A stretch of 64,000 bases of DNA from Motiliproteus sediminis (GTDB lineage Bacteria; Pseudomonadota; Gammaproteobacteria; Pseudomonadales; Balneatricaceae): positions 1 through 64,000 of the forward strand of contig NZ_JAERQK010000007.1 of assembly GCF_017912535.1 (NCBI RefSeq), given 5' to 3'. How positions within the stretch are numbered: the first letter of the stretch is position 1; each line of letters starts with the position of its first letter. Made by a program: the position numbers and the translations under genes. This document shows positions 14,408-24,383 of the stretch, in pieces. Below the pieces are notes generated by a model, which worked only from the letters and a program-made list of their open reading frames with translations, searched no databases and was not told the origin of the DNA.

Positions 14408-16474
14408 TCAGATAAAGTCCAGCCGAAAGCGCAGATAGGCTCGGGTTTCAAACTCGTTGTTCTGTTCGAACTCGGTGTAATCGTCACCGATGTTCTGCAG
14501 GATCAGTTCGACCTGGCCGCGACGGTCGCCCTCAAACAGGCGATAGGCGGCGCGCAGGTCCAGGCGGTTGTAATGGGGCAGACGGCTGCCGCTGCGCCAA
14601 ACCATGCCGCTCAGGTGATAGTAGGCCGCACCGACATGGAGGCGCGCGGTGAGGGCGTAGTCGGTTAAAGCGGACAGCGTGTGTTGCGGGGTCAGGTCAT
14701 CGCGTTCAAAGGTGCCACGGCCAAAACCGCGATCAAAGCTGCCGTCGGTGTCGGCATAGGCATAGGCCAGATGGCTCCACCAGCGCTCGGTGATGGCGTA
14801 GCGCCACTGCAGTTCGGCACCCTTGGTGCGCCAGCCGTCGACGTTGCGGTTCTCAAAGGCAATATTGTCAGCCAGATCGAAACCGGCACCGTAATTGACC
14901 CGCACATCATCTACCACGTGCTCCAGCTCCTCGACATAGAGGCGCAGATCGAGGCTGGCGTTGCCGCTATCCGAGCGGATCAGCCACCCGGCCTCGTAGT
15001 TTGTCGCCTGCTCCTCTTGCAGCGCCGCGGGGCTGTACTTGGTGATGTCATAAGGCAGGCTGGTGAAGGGCGGGCCGTTGAAGGGGGCGATATCCGGCAG
15101 CTCCACCTGGATCCACATATTCTGCTCCAGCAGCGAAGGGGTCCGGTACGCCTTGCTGGCGGCCAGCCGCAGGCTGTGGTGCCGGTCAAGGTGATGGTTG
15201 AGCGCCAGCCGCGGCGACAGGTGGCTGCCGGAGATCTGGTCCGACTCCCACATGGCGCCGGCATTAAGCGTCCAGCGTGCTGACGGGCGCCACTCCAGAT
15301 TGCCGAAGGCGCGCAGGGTTTCTTTGTCCAGAGTATCGTTGTTGCGCAGCAGGGGATCGCTCTGCAGGCTTTCCCAGCGGTAGCCGAGCCCGGAAACCAG
15401 CCGCACCTGGTCGCTGGCTTGCAGGCTGTGCTCCAGCTCGATGTCATAGCGTTCGGTCCTGCCCTCCTGCACGCCGATATCGAGCTCGAAGCCGGGATGG
15501 GCAAATCCCAGCCCATTGGCGGGTACCTCGAACGGGAAGTTGTGATCCCAGCGCAGGTAGTTGTGATAGGCGTTCAGTTTCAACCGCTGGTTGTCGCTGG
15601 TGCGCGTCCACACCAGCTGTTGAAAGTGGCTGCGCAGCGCCTGCGGGTGGATCTCATCCGGCTCGGCGGCGTTGCCGACACCGAAGCGCCCGTCGCTATA
15701 ACCGGCCAACAGCTCCAGCGAATCATTCAGGCTGGGGGTGAAATCGGCCCGCCAGTTGAAGCTGCCGACCTGACCGCCGTCGTTCATGGGCTGCGGGCCT
15801 GCGGGGTCGCTGGGGTCACTGCCGGCATAGCCCTGCTTGAAGCCGTCATTCTCGCGGTACTGCAGCGACAGGCGCTGCTGCAGCGGTCCCAGTTCGCCAT
15901 GATGGCGCAGGTGGATAAGGCGGTGCTGGCGGTCGCCGGTTTCTGCAGTGAGGGTGGTGCCGCGCTCCGCCAGCGGTTCCCGGGTATGGATATGCACCGA
16001 GCCGAGAAAGGCGTTGGAGCCGTGGGTGGGTACGTTGGGGCCGCGGACCACCTCGATGAAGGCGATGTCGTCAAGGTCGATGCCGAGGCTGTTCCAGTCC
16101 ACCGACGACAGCAGCGGCGAGTAGACCGAGCGCCCGTCGAGGGTCACCTCTAGTCGTCCCGGGTGTTCGTCGCCCTGGCCGTGACTGACTACACCGAACT
16201 TGTTGCCGTTGACATGGTAGACCTGAAATCCGGGCACCAGCCGCAGCAGATCGGCGATATTGACCGCGCCGGAGGCTTCGATCATGGCACGATCGATCAG
16301 GGTGACCGGCGCCGGCAGATCGCGCTGTTGCTGCTCCAGCCGGGTGGCCGCGGTGACGCTCGGCAGCGGGTGGAAAAATGCGCCTTCGCCCAGCAGGGCG
16401 AGTTCGGTCGCATGCGCCAGAGGGGTTGCCAGCAGGGCAAGGGGTAACGCGCAATAAGGGGCAGAGGGCTGCAT
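14408..16474 (-). CDS. TonB-dependent outer-membrane receptor, paralogue C
   Basis: A receptor of about 688 residues, first gene of the three-receptor run. I take the ATG at 16474, giving MQPSAPYCALPLALLATPLA and a signal peptide ending AHA. A GTG at 16522 would add 16 residues, including arginines that would give the signal peptide a better positive N-region, so the start is uncertain. TonB-box-like LPSVTAATR and plug motifs VTLIDRAMIEASGAVNIADL, LVPGFQVYHVNGNKFGVVSH and LDGRSVYS are present. The plug ends with GSVHIHTREP, where most receptors have VNIITR. The C-terminus is LRFRLDFI with a terminal hydrophobic residue. The ligand is unknown. Confidence 0.88.
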   Translation of the reverse strand: MQPSAPYCALPLALLATPLAHATELALLGEGAFFHPLPSVTAATRLEQQQRDLPAPVTLIDRAMIEASGAVNIADLLRLVPGFQVYHVNGNKFGVVSHGQGDEHPGRLEVTLDGRSVYSPLLSSVDWNSLGIDLDDIAFIEVVRGPNVPTHGSNAFLGSVHIHTREPLAERGTTLTAETGDRQHRLIHLRHHGELGPLQQRLSLQYRENDGFKQGYAGSDPSDPAGPQPMNDGGQVGSFNWRADFTPSLNDSLELLAGYSDGRFGVGNAAEPDEIHPQALRSHFQQLVWTRTSDNQRLKLNAYHNYLRWDHNFPFEVPANGLGFAHPGFELDIGVQEGRTERYDIELEHSLQASDQVRLVSGLGYRWESLQSDPLLRNNDTLDKETLRAFGNLEWRPSARWTLNAGAMWESDQISGSHLSPRLALNHHLDRHHSLRLAASKAYRTPSLLEQNMWIQVELPDIAPFNGPPFTSLPYDITKYSPAALQEEQATNYEAGWLIRSDSGNASLDLRLYVEELEHVVDDVRVNYGAGFDLADNIAFENRNVDGWRTKGAELQWRYAITERWWSHLAYAYADTDGSFDRGFGRGTFERDDLTPQHTLSALTDYALTARLHVGAAYYHLSGMVWRSGSRLPHYNRLDLRAAYRLFEGDRRGQVELILQNIGDDYTEFEQNNEFETRAYLRFRLDFI

Positions 16475-16548
16475 GGATTTTCCATCACTCGAAGTTGCCG
16501 CCTGCCGCCGGGACCACACCACTCCGGCGGCGCTTGATTAACCGGCGC

Positions 16549-17202
16549 TCAGGCCATCCGCACCACTTCGGCGACCAGTTTGCTGATGCCGCTGTCCGCT
16601 TCGCTGATAGAACCGGCGAGCATATAGGCCGGGGTGGTGACGATCTTGCGATCGGTATCGATCACCACTTCATCCACGTCGCAGCGCTCGTGCTGGCCGC
16701 CCATGGCACTGATGGCCGCGGCGGTATCCTGATCATGGCCGATGGTGCAGATGGTACCCTCACCGAACAGCCGTGGGGTCATCGCCGGTGCAATACAGAT
16801 CAGCCCCACCGGTTTGTCCGCTGCTGCCATGGCGCGGGCGAAGCTCGCCACCTGGGCGTTCACCTGACACGCGCTGCCCTCGAGAGCAAAGTCGGACAGG
16901 TTCTTGGCGGCGCCAAACCCGCCGGGGATAATCAGCGCGTCGTAGTCGTCGGGATTGGCGTCGGCCAGATCAATGATGTTGCCGCGCGCCAGACGGGCGG
17001 CTTCGGTGAGTACGTTACGGGTTTCGCCCTCCGCGACCTCGCCGGTACGGTGGTCGATCACGTGCAGTTGATCGATGTTGGGAGCCATGCACTGGTAGCT
17101 GGCCCCCTGCTGTTCGAGATTGAACAGGGTGAGGACAGACTCGTAGATCTCCGAGCCGTCGTAGACGCCGCATCCTGCCAATATGACCGCGACCTTTTTC
17201 AT
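16549..17202 (-). CDS. elbB: ElbB, DJ-1/PfpI-family glyoxalase-like protein
   Basis: A 217-residue member of the DJ-1/PfpI superfamily. It opens MKKVAVILAGCGVYDGSEIY, has the ALIIPGGFGAAKNLSDFA segment (residues 109-126) and the nucleophile-elbow cysteine in GLICIAPAM (near residue 136). These are the hallmarks of ElbB, linked in E. coli to isoprenoid precursor metabolism and shown to have weak glyoxalase activity. The length is normal. AGGAG lies at a good distance from the ATG. It is divergent from hemB and stands 74 bp upstream of the first TonB-dependent receptor, so it could head the same transcript, although its function gives no reason for that. Confidence 0.9.
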   Translation of the reverse strand: MKKVAVILAGCGVYDGSEIYESVLTLFNLEQQGASYQCMAPNIDQLHVIDHRTGEVAEGETRNVLTEAARLARGNIIDLADANPDDYDALIIPGGFGAAKNLSDFALEGSACQVNAQVASFARAMAAADKPVGLICIAPAMTPRLFGEGTICTIGHDQDTAAAISAMGGQHERCDVDEVVIDTDRKIVTTPAYMLAGSISEADSGISKLVAEVVRMA

Positions 17203-17305
17203 CGGTTTGCTCCTGTGGTTCTGTACCCTTCTTCCTTGCTGCGGGACTTTGGCGGCCCGCCTCCGGTTGCGCTAAGATGCGCCGATACCGCTATAACTGC
17301 CATAG

Positions 17306-18361
<1,056 letters not shown>

Positions 18362-18374
18362 CAGTTGCCTTCAT

Positions 18375-18397
18375 CGGGCCGGCTGGTAGCCGGCCCG
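18375..18397. terminator. Hairpin between convergent hemB and the SDR gene
   Basis: A perfect 10-bp stem (CGGGCCGGCT / AGCCGGCCCG) closes a GGT loop, 14 bp after the hemB stop. There is no T-run, so it may be a bidirectional or Rho-assisted terminator. Confidence 0.55.
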
Positions 18398-18404
18398 CTA
18401 CGTC

Positions 18405-19271
18405 CTAGTTGTTGCTCCCTTCCGCCTCCAGCATCGCCGCGAAGCCTTCGCGGTAACTCGGATACTTGAAGCGATAGCCCTCCACCAGCAAACGCGCCGG
18501 CTGGCAGCGTTTGCTGCCGGTGCGCAGCCGCAGACTGAAATCCTCACGCTGGGTGGGCTCGGGTAGCTCCAGCTGCTGTCGCAGCCACTCCAGTACCTCG
18601 TGGTAGGGCGCGGGGTTGGGGTCGGAGGCCAGATAGAGATCGGCGACCGGTTCGCCGGCCAGATCGCGGTCGATTAGAAACTTGAGTACCCCGATGCAAT
18701 CCTCGCGGTGGATGCGATTGCCGTAATGGCAGGGCGATTCGCTGGCACCAACGCCGGCCTTGACCCAGTTGATGATCCGCTCCCGCCCGGGGCCGTAAAT
18801 ACCGGAAAAGCGGACCGCGGTGGACGGGTATCCCCCCGCATGCAGCACCCGCTCCGCCGCCAGCATCGCTTTGCCGGAGAAACTCTGCGGCGTGGTGTCT
18901 GAAGCTTCGTTAACCCATTCCCCCTGCTGCTGGTGGTAGACCGCACTGCTGGAGATGAACAGCACCCGCTTGAGGGCGGCGTCCTGAACGTTCAATGCCG
19001 TGAGCAGGTGGCGCAGGCCGTCAACGTAGGCGGCCTGATAGGTGGCGGCGTCAAAGGCACCGGCGGCCACCGCGTAGACCAGATAATCGATACCCGCGGG
19101 CAGCCCTTTGAGCTGTTCCGGTTGCGACAGGTCGGCGGCAATCCCTTGGATTGGCGCAGGCAGTTGACTAATATCTCGTTTTAACCCGTAACAACGGTGG
19201 CCGTCGGCGCACAGCGCCAGTGCCAGCCCGCTGCCGATATCACCGCAACCGGCGATCAGAAAGGTAGCCAT
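18405..19271 (-). CDS. SDR/NAD-dependent epimerase-like protein (YeeZ-type)
   Basis: A 288-residue extended-SDR-like protein with the Rossmann nucleotide motif GCGDIGSGLA at residues 8-17. FISSSAVY (around 108) and RFSGIYGPGRERI (around 157) follow. The active-site YxxxK pair is not obvious, as in YeeZ-like proteins whose reaction is unknown. ATG start with GGAGG 6 nt upstream. It converges on hemB and diverges from oxyR. It could be a sugar-nucleotide or quinone-related oxidoreductase, but nothing here decides it. Confidence 0.75.
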   Translation of the reverse strand: MATFLIAGCGDIGSGLALALCADGHRCYGLKRDISQLPAPIQGIAADLSQPEQLKGLPAGIDYLVYAVAAGAFDAATYQAAYVDGLRHLLTALNVQDAALKRVLFISSSAVYHQQQGEWVNEASDTTPQSFSGKAMLAAERVLHAGGYPSTAVRFSGIYGPGRERIINWVKAGVGASESPCHYGNRIHREDCIGVLKFLIDRDLAGEPVADLYLASDPNPAPYHEVLEWLRQQLELPEPTQREDFSLRLRTGSKRCQPARLLVEGYRFKYPSYREGFAAMLEAEGSNN

Positions 19272-19351
19272 GGAGGCCCTCCGTCAGAGGTGTCGTTGTT
19301 GCAGTGTAACAGCGGATGCGCCCGAAGGGGCCGCCGCCGGCAGGAGCCCGC

Positions 19352-20263
19352 ATGACCCTTACCGAACTGCGTTACATCGTCACCCTCGCCCAGGAGCGCC
19401 ATTTCGGCCGTGCCGCCGAACGCTGCTTTGTCAGCCAGCCCACCCTCAGCATCGCGGTCAAAAAGCTGGAGGGGGAGCTGGGGGTGGCGCTGTTCGAACG
19501 CAGCAAGAGCGCGGTGCAACTGACTCCGGTGGGCGAGCGGGTGGTGGCGCAGGCGCAGAAGGTGCTGGAGGAAGCGCGCGCGGTGGAGGAGTTGGCCCAC
19601 GAGGGGCGTGACCAGCTGAAAAGCCCGCTGCGCCTCGGCGCCATCTACACCGTCGGCCCCTATCTGTTCCCCCATCTGGTGCCCCGGATTCGCGACTTTG
19701 CCCCGGATATGCCGCTCTATCTGGAGGAAAACTTCACCGAAGTGCTGCGCGGCAAGCTGCGCCGCGGCGAGCTGGACGCCATCGTCATTGCGCTGCCCTT
19801 CAGCGAGCCGGACGTACTGACCCGGGCACTGTTCGATGAACCTTTCATGCTGCTGCTGCCTAGGGATCACCCCTGGGCGGATCTGCCCCAAGTGGCGCCC
19901 GCCGAGGTCAAGGAGACCCGCCTGCTGATGTTGGGCGAGGGGCACTGCTTCCGCGATCAGGTGTTGGAATCCTGCCCCGGCCTCGGCACCGCCCGCGAGG
20001 GCAATCATCTGGTGACCGAGGGCAGCTCGCTGGAAACCATTCGGCTGATGGTGGCCTCCGGCCTCGGTGCCAGCGTGGTACCGCTGTCGGCGGTGGAGCA
20101 TATGCCTGCTGATGGCCCGGTGCAGGTTAAACCGTTCAGCGCCCCGCAGCCGATGCGCACCCTGGCGATCGCCTGGCGCGCCAGCTTCCCGCGTCCCAAG
20201 GCGATCGACGTGCTGATCGACAGCATCCGCCTCTGTCAGGTGCGCGCAGAGGGGGCCGCCTGA
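19352..20263 (+). CDS. oxyR: OxyR, peroxide-sensing LysR-family regulator
   Basis: A 303-residue LysR-type activator. The winged helix-turn-helix (MTLTELRYIVTLAQERHFGR, then SQPTLSIAVKKLE) is followed by the periplasmic-binding-like sensor domain. The redox pair that forms a disulphide on contact with hydrogen peroxide is in GHCFRDQVLESCPG (about residues 199 and 208). I start at the ATG at 19352 with CAGGAG upstream; an earlier in-frame ATG would add 12 non-family residues. It is followed after 1 bp by recG, the same pairing as in Pseudomonas. Confidence 0.96.
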   Translation: MTLTELRYIVTLAQERHFGRAAERCFVSQPTLSIAVKKLEGELGVALFERSKSAVQLTPVGERVVAQAQKVLEEARAVEELAHEGRDQLKSPLRLGAIYTVGPYLFPHLVPRIRDFAPDMPLYLEENFTEVLRGKLRRGELDAIVIALPFSEPDVLTRALFDEPFMLLLPRDHPWADLPQVAPAEVKETRLLMLGEGHCFRDQVLESCPGLGTAREGNHLVTEGSSLETIRLMVASGLGASVVPLSAVEHMPADGPVQVKPFSAPQPMRTLAIAWRASFPRPKAIDVLIDSIRLCQVRAEGAA

Positions 20264-20264
20264 G

Positions 20265-22355
20265 TTGAATAGCCAGCAGCTGCGCGGCCTCGACCAGATT
20301 GCCGTCACCCGCCTCAAGGGGGTGGGGGCGGCGCTGGAGGAAAAACTCACACGCCTTGGCCTTGCCACCCTGCAGGACCTGCTGTTTCACCTGCCGCTGC
20401 GCTATCAGGACCGCACCCGCATTCAGCCCATCGGCACCCTGCGCCCCGGCGACGAATGCGTGATTCAGGGCTTTGTGGTCAGCGCCGATATCGTCCCCGG
20501 CAAGCGCCGCAGTCTGGCGGTCAGGCTCCGCGACGGCAGTGGCCAGGTGACCCTGCGTTTCTACCATTTCAGCGCGGCGCAGAAGAACGCCCTCAAGCCC
20601 GGTACCGAACTGCGCTGCTTTGGCGAGGCCCGTGCGGGGCGCACCGGGCTGGAGTTCTACCACCCGGAATACCGCGCCGTGGCCGACCCGGAGGCACCGG
20701 TGGAGGAGCGGCTGACACCAATCTACCCCGCCACTGAGGGGCTGACCCAGACCCGCATCCGCGGCCTCTGTGAACAGGCGGTGGAGATTCTGGCCCAGCA
20801 GGGCGGGCTGCGCGACTGGCTGCCGGAGGGGTTGCAGCAGCGCTACCAGTTGATGCCCCTTAACGATGCGGTGCTCTACCTGCACCGGCCACCTACCGAC
20901 GCCGACCTGCACCAGTTGAGCGAAAGCCGCCACCCCGCCCAGCAGCGGCTGGCGTTTGAGGAGTTGCTGGCTCATCACCTCAGCCTGCAGCGCCTGCGTC
21001 ATCTACAGCAGCGTCAGGGCGCGCCGGCCCTTAAGGGCGACGGCAAGCTGATCCGGCGATTTATGGAACAACTGCCCTTTGCCCTCACCGGGGCCCAGCA
21101 GCGGGTGGTGGACGAAGTGGCGCGGGATATCCACCAACCCACGCCGATGCTGCGGCTGGTGCAGGGCGATGTCGGCTCCGGCAAGACGGTGGTGGCGGCG
21201 CTGGCGGCGCTGCAGGCGATCGAAGCCGGCTACCAGGCGGCGGTGATGGCACCCACCGAAATCCTGGCCGAGCAGCACCTGATCAACTTCGGCAACTGGC
21301 TGGAACCGCTCGGAATCGAGATCGAATGGCTGGCCGGACGGGTCAAGGGCAAGAAGCGCGACGAAGCGCTGGCACGGATCGGTGATGGCAGCGCGCGGCT
21401 GGTGGTGGGCACCCACGCCCTGTTTCAGGACGACGTGCATTTTGCCGAGCTGGGGCTGGTGGTGGTGGACGAACAGCACCGCTTCGGCGTCCACCAGCGC
21501 TTGGCGCTGCGTGAAAAGGGCCGCCACGACGGCCGCCTGCCACACCAGCTGATCATGACCGCCACCCCGATCCCACGCACCCTCACCATGAGCGCCTACG
21601 CCGACCTCGACTGCTCGGTGATTGACGAACTGCCACCGGGGCGCACCCCGGTCAACACCGTGCTGGTGGCCGACAGCCGCCGTCCGGAGGTGGTGGAGCG
21701 GGTGCGCGCCGCCTGCGGCGAGGGCCGGCAGGCCTACTGGGTCTGCACCCTGATCGAGGAATCCGAGGCGCTGCAGTGTCAGGCCGCCGAGGGCACCGCC
21801 GCCGAGCTGGCCGAACAGCTGCCGGAGCTCAAGGTGGGGCTGGTGCACGGGCGGATGAAGCCGAAAGAGAAAGCGGCGGTAATGGAGGCCTTCAAGGCCC
21901 ACCAGTTGGACCTGCTGGTGGCCACCACCGTGATCGAGGTGGGGGTGGATGTGCCCAACGCCAGTCTGATGATCATCGAAAACCCGGAACGGCTGGGGCT
22001 GGCGCAACTGCACCAGCTGCGCGGTCGGGTTGGGCGTGGCACCGCGGTCAGCCACTGCGTGCTGATGTACCAGAACCCGCTGGGCCAGCAGAGCAAGGAG
22101 CGCCTGCGGGTGATGCGCGAAACCACCGACGGTTTCAGGATCGCCGAAAAGGATCTGGAGATCCGCGGCCCCGGCGAGGTGCTTGGCACCCGCCAGACCG
22201 GTATGATGCAGTTCCGCGTGGCCGATCTGGAACGCGACGCCGACCTGCTCTACCCGATCCGCGGCGTCGCCAGCGAGATGCAGAGCCACACCGAGGCCTG
22301 CGATGCCATCATCCGCCGCTGGCTCGGCCACGGGGTGCAGTACGGTTCAGTTTGA
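20265..22355 (+). CDS. recG: ATP-dependent DNA helicase RecG
   Basis: A 696-residue helicase that remodels stalled replication forks and Holliday junctions. The N-terminal wedge/OB domain (about 60-160) is followed by superfamily-2 motor domains: Walker A GDVGSGKTVVA near residue 305, the box VVDEQHRFGV, motif III MTATPIPRTL, and the RecG-specific QLRGRVGRG motif VI region. The start is a TTG only 1 bp after the oxyR stop, so translation is likely coupled. The stop codon forms the first bases of a 31-bp inverted repeat. Confidence 0.97.
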   Translation: MNSQQLRGLDQIAVTRLKGVGAALEEKLTRLGLATLQDLLFHLPLRYQDRTRIQPIGTLRPGDECVIQGFVVSADIVPGKRRSLAVRLRDGSGQVTLRFYHFSAAQKNALKPGTELRCFGEARAGRTGLEFYHPEYRAVADPEAPVEERLTPIYPATEGLTQTRIRGLCEQAVEILAQQGGLRDWLPEGLQQRYQLMPLNDAVLYLHRPPTDADLHQLSESRHPAQQRLAFEELLAHHLSLQRLRHLQQRQGAPALKGDGKLIRRFMEQLPFALTGAQQRVVDEVARDIHQPTPMLRLVQGDVGSGKTVVAALAALQAIEAGYQAAVMAPTEILAEQHLINFGNWLEPLGIEIEWLAGRVKGKKRDEALARIGDGSARLVVGTHALFQDDVHFAELGLVVVDEQHRFGVHQRLALREKGRHDGRLPHQLIMTATPIPRTLTMSAYADLDCSVIDELPPGRTPVNTVLVADSRRPEVVERVRAACGEGRQAYWVCTLIEESEALQCQAAEGTAAELAEQLPELKVGLVHGRMKPKEKAAVMEAFKAHQLDLLVATTVIEVGVDVPNASLMIIENPERLGLAQLHQLRGRVGRGTAVSHCVLMYQNPLGQQSKERLRVMRETTDGFRIAEKDLEIRGPGEVLGTRQTGMMQFRVADLERDADLLYPIRGVASEMQSHTEACDAIIRRWLGHGVQYGSV

Positions 22356-22383
22356 TCTGTCAAAAATAGATATTGACAGATCA
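22353..22383. repeat. AT-rich inverted repeat at the recG stop codon
   Basis: TGATCTGTCAA (22353-22363) and TTGACAGATCA (22373-22383) are perfect 11-bp inverted arms around a 9-nt AT-rich centre. The left arm includes the recG stop. It could be a weak terminator, an operator for a dimeric regulator, or both. The right arm also contains a TTGACA box, but no good -10 follows at 16-18 bp. Confidence 0.6.
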
Positions 22384-22437
22384 ATAGTATTCTTAGTGTT
22401 TTCTTCTTAGTAATCTGATTCTTCTTTTTGGTGATTT

Positions 22438-22953
22438 GTGTCCTCAGAAATATCCCCGCAGCAGCTTGAGATCATCCAGTCCCAGTTGGGTCGCACTCCG
22501 CGCGGCATCGTCCGCATCGCCCACCAGACCAGCGACGGCGTGCCGGTGGTGCTGCAGATGCGCTCGCTGGTGGATGACCAACCCTTCCCCACCCTCTACT
22601 GGCTCTGCTCGCAGGATCTCTATCAGGCCATCGCCCGCATCGAAACGGTTGGCTGGGTCAAGGAGATCGAGGCGGATCTGCAGGCCGACGAGGCGCTACG
22701 GGAACGCTATCTCGAGGACCAACGGGGTTACGTGGCTCAGCGCTGGCAGTTGATGGCGGACGCAGATCGCGCCCGCATCGCCGAATTGGGGTTCACCGAG
22801 CTGTTTGAGCAGTACGGGATCGGCGGGATACGCCACTGGGATAAGGTGCGTTGTCTGCATATGCAGTACGCGCATCACCTGTGTGGGCGGAATGTGATTG
22901 GGGAGAGGATGGATGCGGAGTTTGGGTTGGATAAGGTGGTGATTGGGTGGTAA
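22438..22953 (+). CDS. DUF501-family protein
   Basis: A 171-residue protein matching the DUF501 family: RTPRGIVRIAHQT near residue 18, PTLYWLCSQDL near 51, then a C-terminal GGIRHWDKVRCLHMQYAHHL. The conserved Cys, His and Arg residues in the C-terminal part suggest a metal or nucleotide site, but the family has no established function. The start is a GTG with a poor ribosome site in an AT-rich leader. It stands alone downstream of recG. Confidence 0.82.
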   Translation: MSSEISPQQLEIIQSQLGRTPRGIVRIAHQTSDGVPVVLQMRSLVDDQPFPTLYWLCSQDLYQAIARIETVGWVKEIEADLQADEALRERYLEDQRGYVAQRWQLMADADRARIAELGFTELFEQYGIGGIRHWDKVRCLHMQYAHHLCGRNVIGERMDAEFGLDKVVIGW

Positions 22954-23006
22954 CGCTCCGGTTCGCGCATAGCAAAGCTTACTGCACGGATATTCTGTTG
23001 GGTCGC

Positions 23007-23702
23007 TTATTCGAAATTTTTCAGCATGCCGCGAAGTTGCTCTACATCATAGGGCGGATTTCTGCGATGTAACATCGCATGGCAGTTTGGACAAACTGGC
23101 ACTAAGTCCTTTTGGGGATTTACCTTGTATTCATCGCCCAACACAGATAGCGGCCGCTTGTGGTGCACATGGATAAACCCGCGGCCGATTTCCCCGTAAC
23201 GGTCTTCGAAATTAAGGCGACAAACAGCACAGACTGTTCCGTGATGCCTTATGCATGCATCCCTCGCTCGGGGATCTCTCTCATACGCATTTACTGTAAT
23301 TTTGCATACTCGGCCCTCCAGAAATTCGAGAGCTTCTTCGTCAATGTCAGAAGATGGAGTTTTTAGCTTCGGGAACGCTTCTTCATTTACGGAACTCAAG
23401 CGATCCTTGGCCACTTCAAGTTCTTGCTTGGTGAATAGGTGCGAGAATCTTGGCTCCAGTGCGATGCTCTCTACTGAGAGATCCATCCTTTTCGCTTCAA
23501 TCAATCTGTCAAAACCGGCGCTAACCTTCCCTGGCCCTAAAAGCTTTTTGGCAACAGATAACCCCCCTTCAGTGCGAACGGTGCGTAAGAAATAGTTGGG
23601 CCAATAATTTGTGGCCTCACCAGTACGTCGGTATAGGCTTAATAGCTCTTCATGCAGATCTTTCTCTGACGCCACAACTATCTCCATATGTTCAAAAATC
23701 AT
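23007..23702 (-). CDS. HNH endonuclease (McrA-like)
   Basis: The C-terminal HNH/ββα-metal domain carries two CxxC zinc pairs (CAVC and CPNC) around the catalytic IHVHHKRPLSVLG, with HAMLH as the last part of the fold. This matches restriction-type HNH proteins. The N-terminal 120 residues (DLHEELLSLYRRTGEATNYW and following) are the kind of domain often fused to HNH in putative modification-dependent nucleases. The start is uncertain: ATGs at 23702 and 23687 are both possible, and an open frame runs to 23771 into repeat DNA. Its base composition is visibly less GC-rich than its neighbours, and it lies against a repeat patch, so recent acquisition is likely. No methylase is adjacent. Confidence 0.8.
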   Translation of the reverse strand: MIFEHMEIVVASEKDLHEELLSLYRRTGEATNYWPNYFLRTVRTEGGLSVAKKLLGPGKVSAGFDRLIEAKRMDLSVESIALEPRFSHLFTKQELEVAKDRLSSVNEEAFPKLKTPSSDIDEEALEFLEGRVCKITVNAYERDPRARDACIRHHGTVCAVCRLNFEDRYGEIGRGFIHVHHKRPLSVLGDEYKVNPQKDLVPVCPNCHAMLHRRNPPYDVEQLRGMLKNFE

Positions 23703-23769
23703 TATCGTGCTCAATGTTAATGACGCTTTCACCAGCGGAGCAATAGTTAATCGACTTTGTTGCCTTGCC

Positions 23770-24010
23770 ATCTGTATTGCGCCCCTCGGCGCGTCACTTT
23801 TCTTTGAGCGCTCAAAGAAAAGTAACCAAAAGAAAACCGCCCCTGGTTACTTGCCGGCTGCGCCGATTCCCTGCGCGTGGAACGAAGAATCCGGGGCCGT
23901 CAGAATGGCCGTCCCTGGCCATACTGCCGCCGCGTCGCGCATCCAGCGCTCGCCCCTGCGGGCCTTAATCGGATTCTCCGCTCCATGCTCGGCTGCGTAA
24001 AAGGGGAATG
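23770..24010 (-). repeat. Diverged repeat-element segment, reversed orientation
   Basis: Read on the minus strand, this segment has the same order of parts as the right half of the full elements: TATGGCCAGGGACGGCCATT (23900-23921), about 80 bp, a TTTTGGTTACTTTT run, then a hairpin and AAAAGTGAC. The hairpin (23793-23826) contains a perfect 28-bp palindrome at 23796-23823. Its sequence differs from the other copies, but the pairing is kept. Outer limits are approximate. It lies directly upstream of the HNH gene. Confidence 0.65.
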
Positions 24011-24139
24011 AGCGTGGCCGGCGTGTTGGGTAGTAATCGGCTGCTTTTTCTCGGGTTTGTTTAGCTGGGTGCAGGGACATCGGTAACAGTGTTGTCCTCG
24101 CTCAGTGGTTACACCGGTCTGTGGATAACTATTCCAGAG

Positions 24140-24383
24140 GTGCGGCTGGCACCCCTGGCCCTTCGAAAGCCGACGAGCACTGGGCTCCCTTGAGGGTTTA
24201 AGCCCGCAGGGGCAAGGCCGGGATGGCCGCCGCCGCAACAGCATGGCCAAGGATGGCCATTCTGTTGTGCCCCTCAAGGGCGTTCAGCGCGCAGGTCCCG
24301 AAGGCCGCTTTTGTGGGCGAGTGTTTTTTGGTTACTTTTTGTCACGACGGACAAAAAGTGACCCGTCTGGGTGGGCGGAACAG
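24140..24383 (+). repeat. Partial repeat element (right half), direct orientation
   Basis: Closely matches copy 1 from about 1551 and copy 2 from about 27651 to the region after the hairpin. The hairpin (24331-24362) has a 13-bp stem with one G-T wobble and is identical to the one in copy 2. The left half and the right terminal inverted repeat are missing. With the reversed segment at 23770-24010 it forms a head-to-head composite. The 24011-24139 interval between them shows no gene. Confidence 0.75.

Noticed and set aside
19256-22331. Long minus-strand ORFs opposite oxyR and recG
   Set aside because: They are His/Gln/Leu-rich shadow frames without motifs, while the plus strand encodes unmistakable OxyR and RecG.
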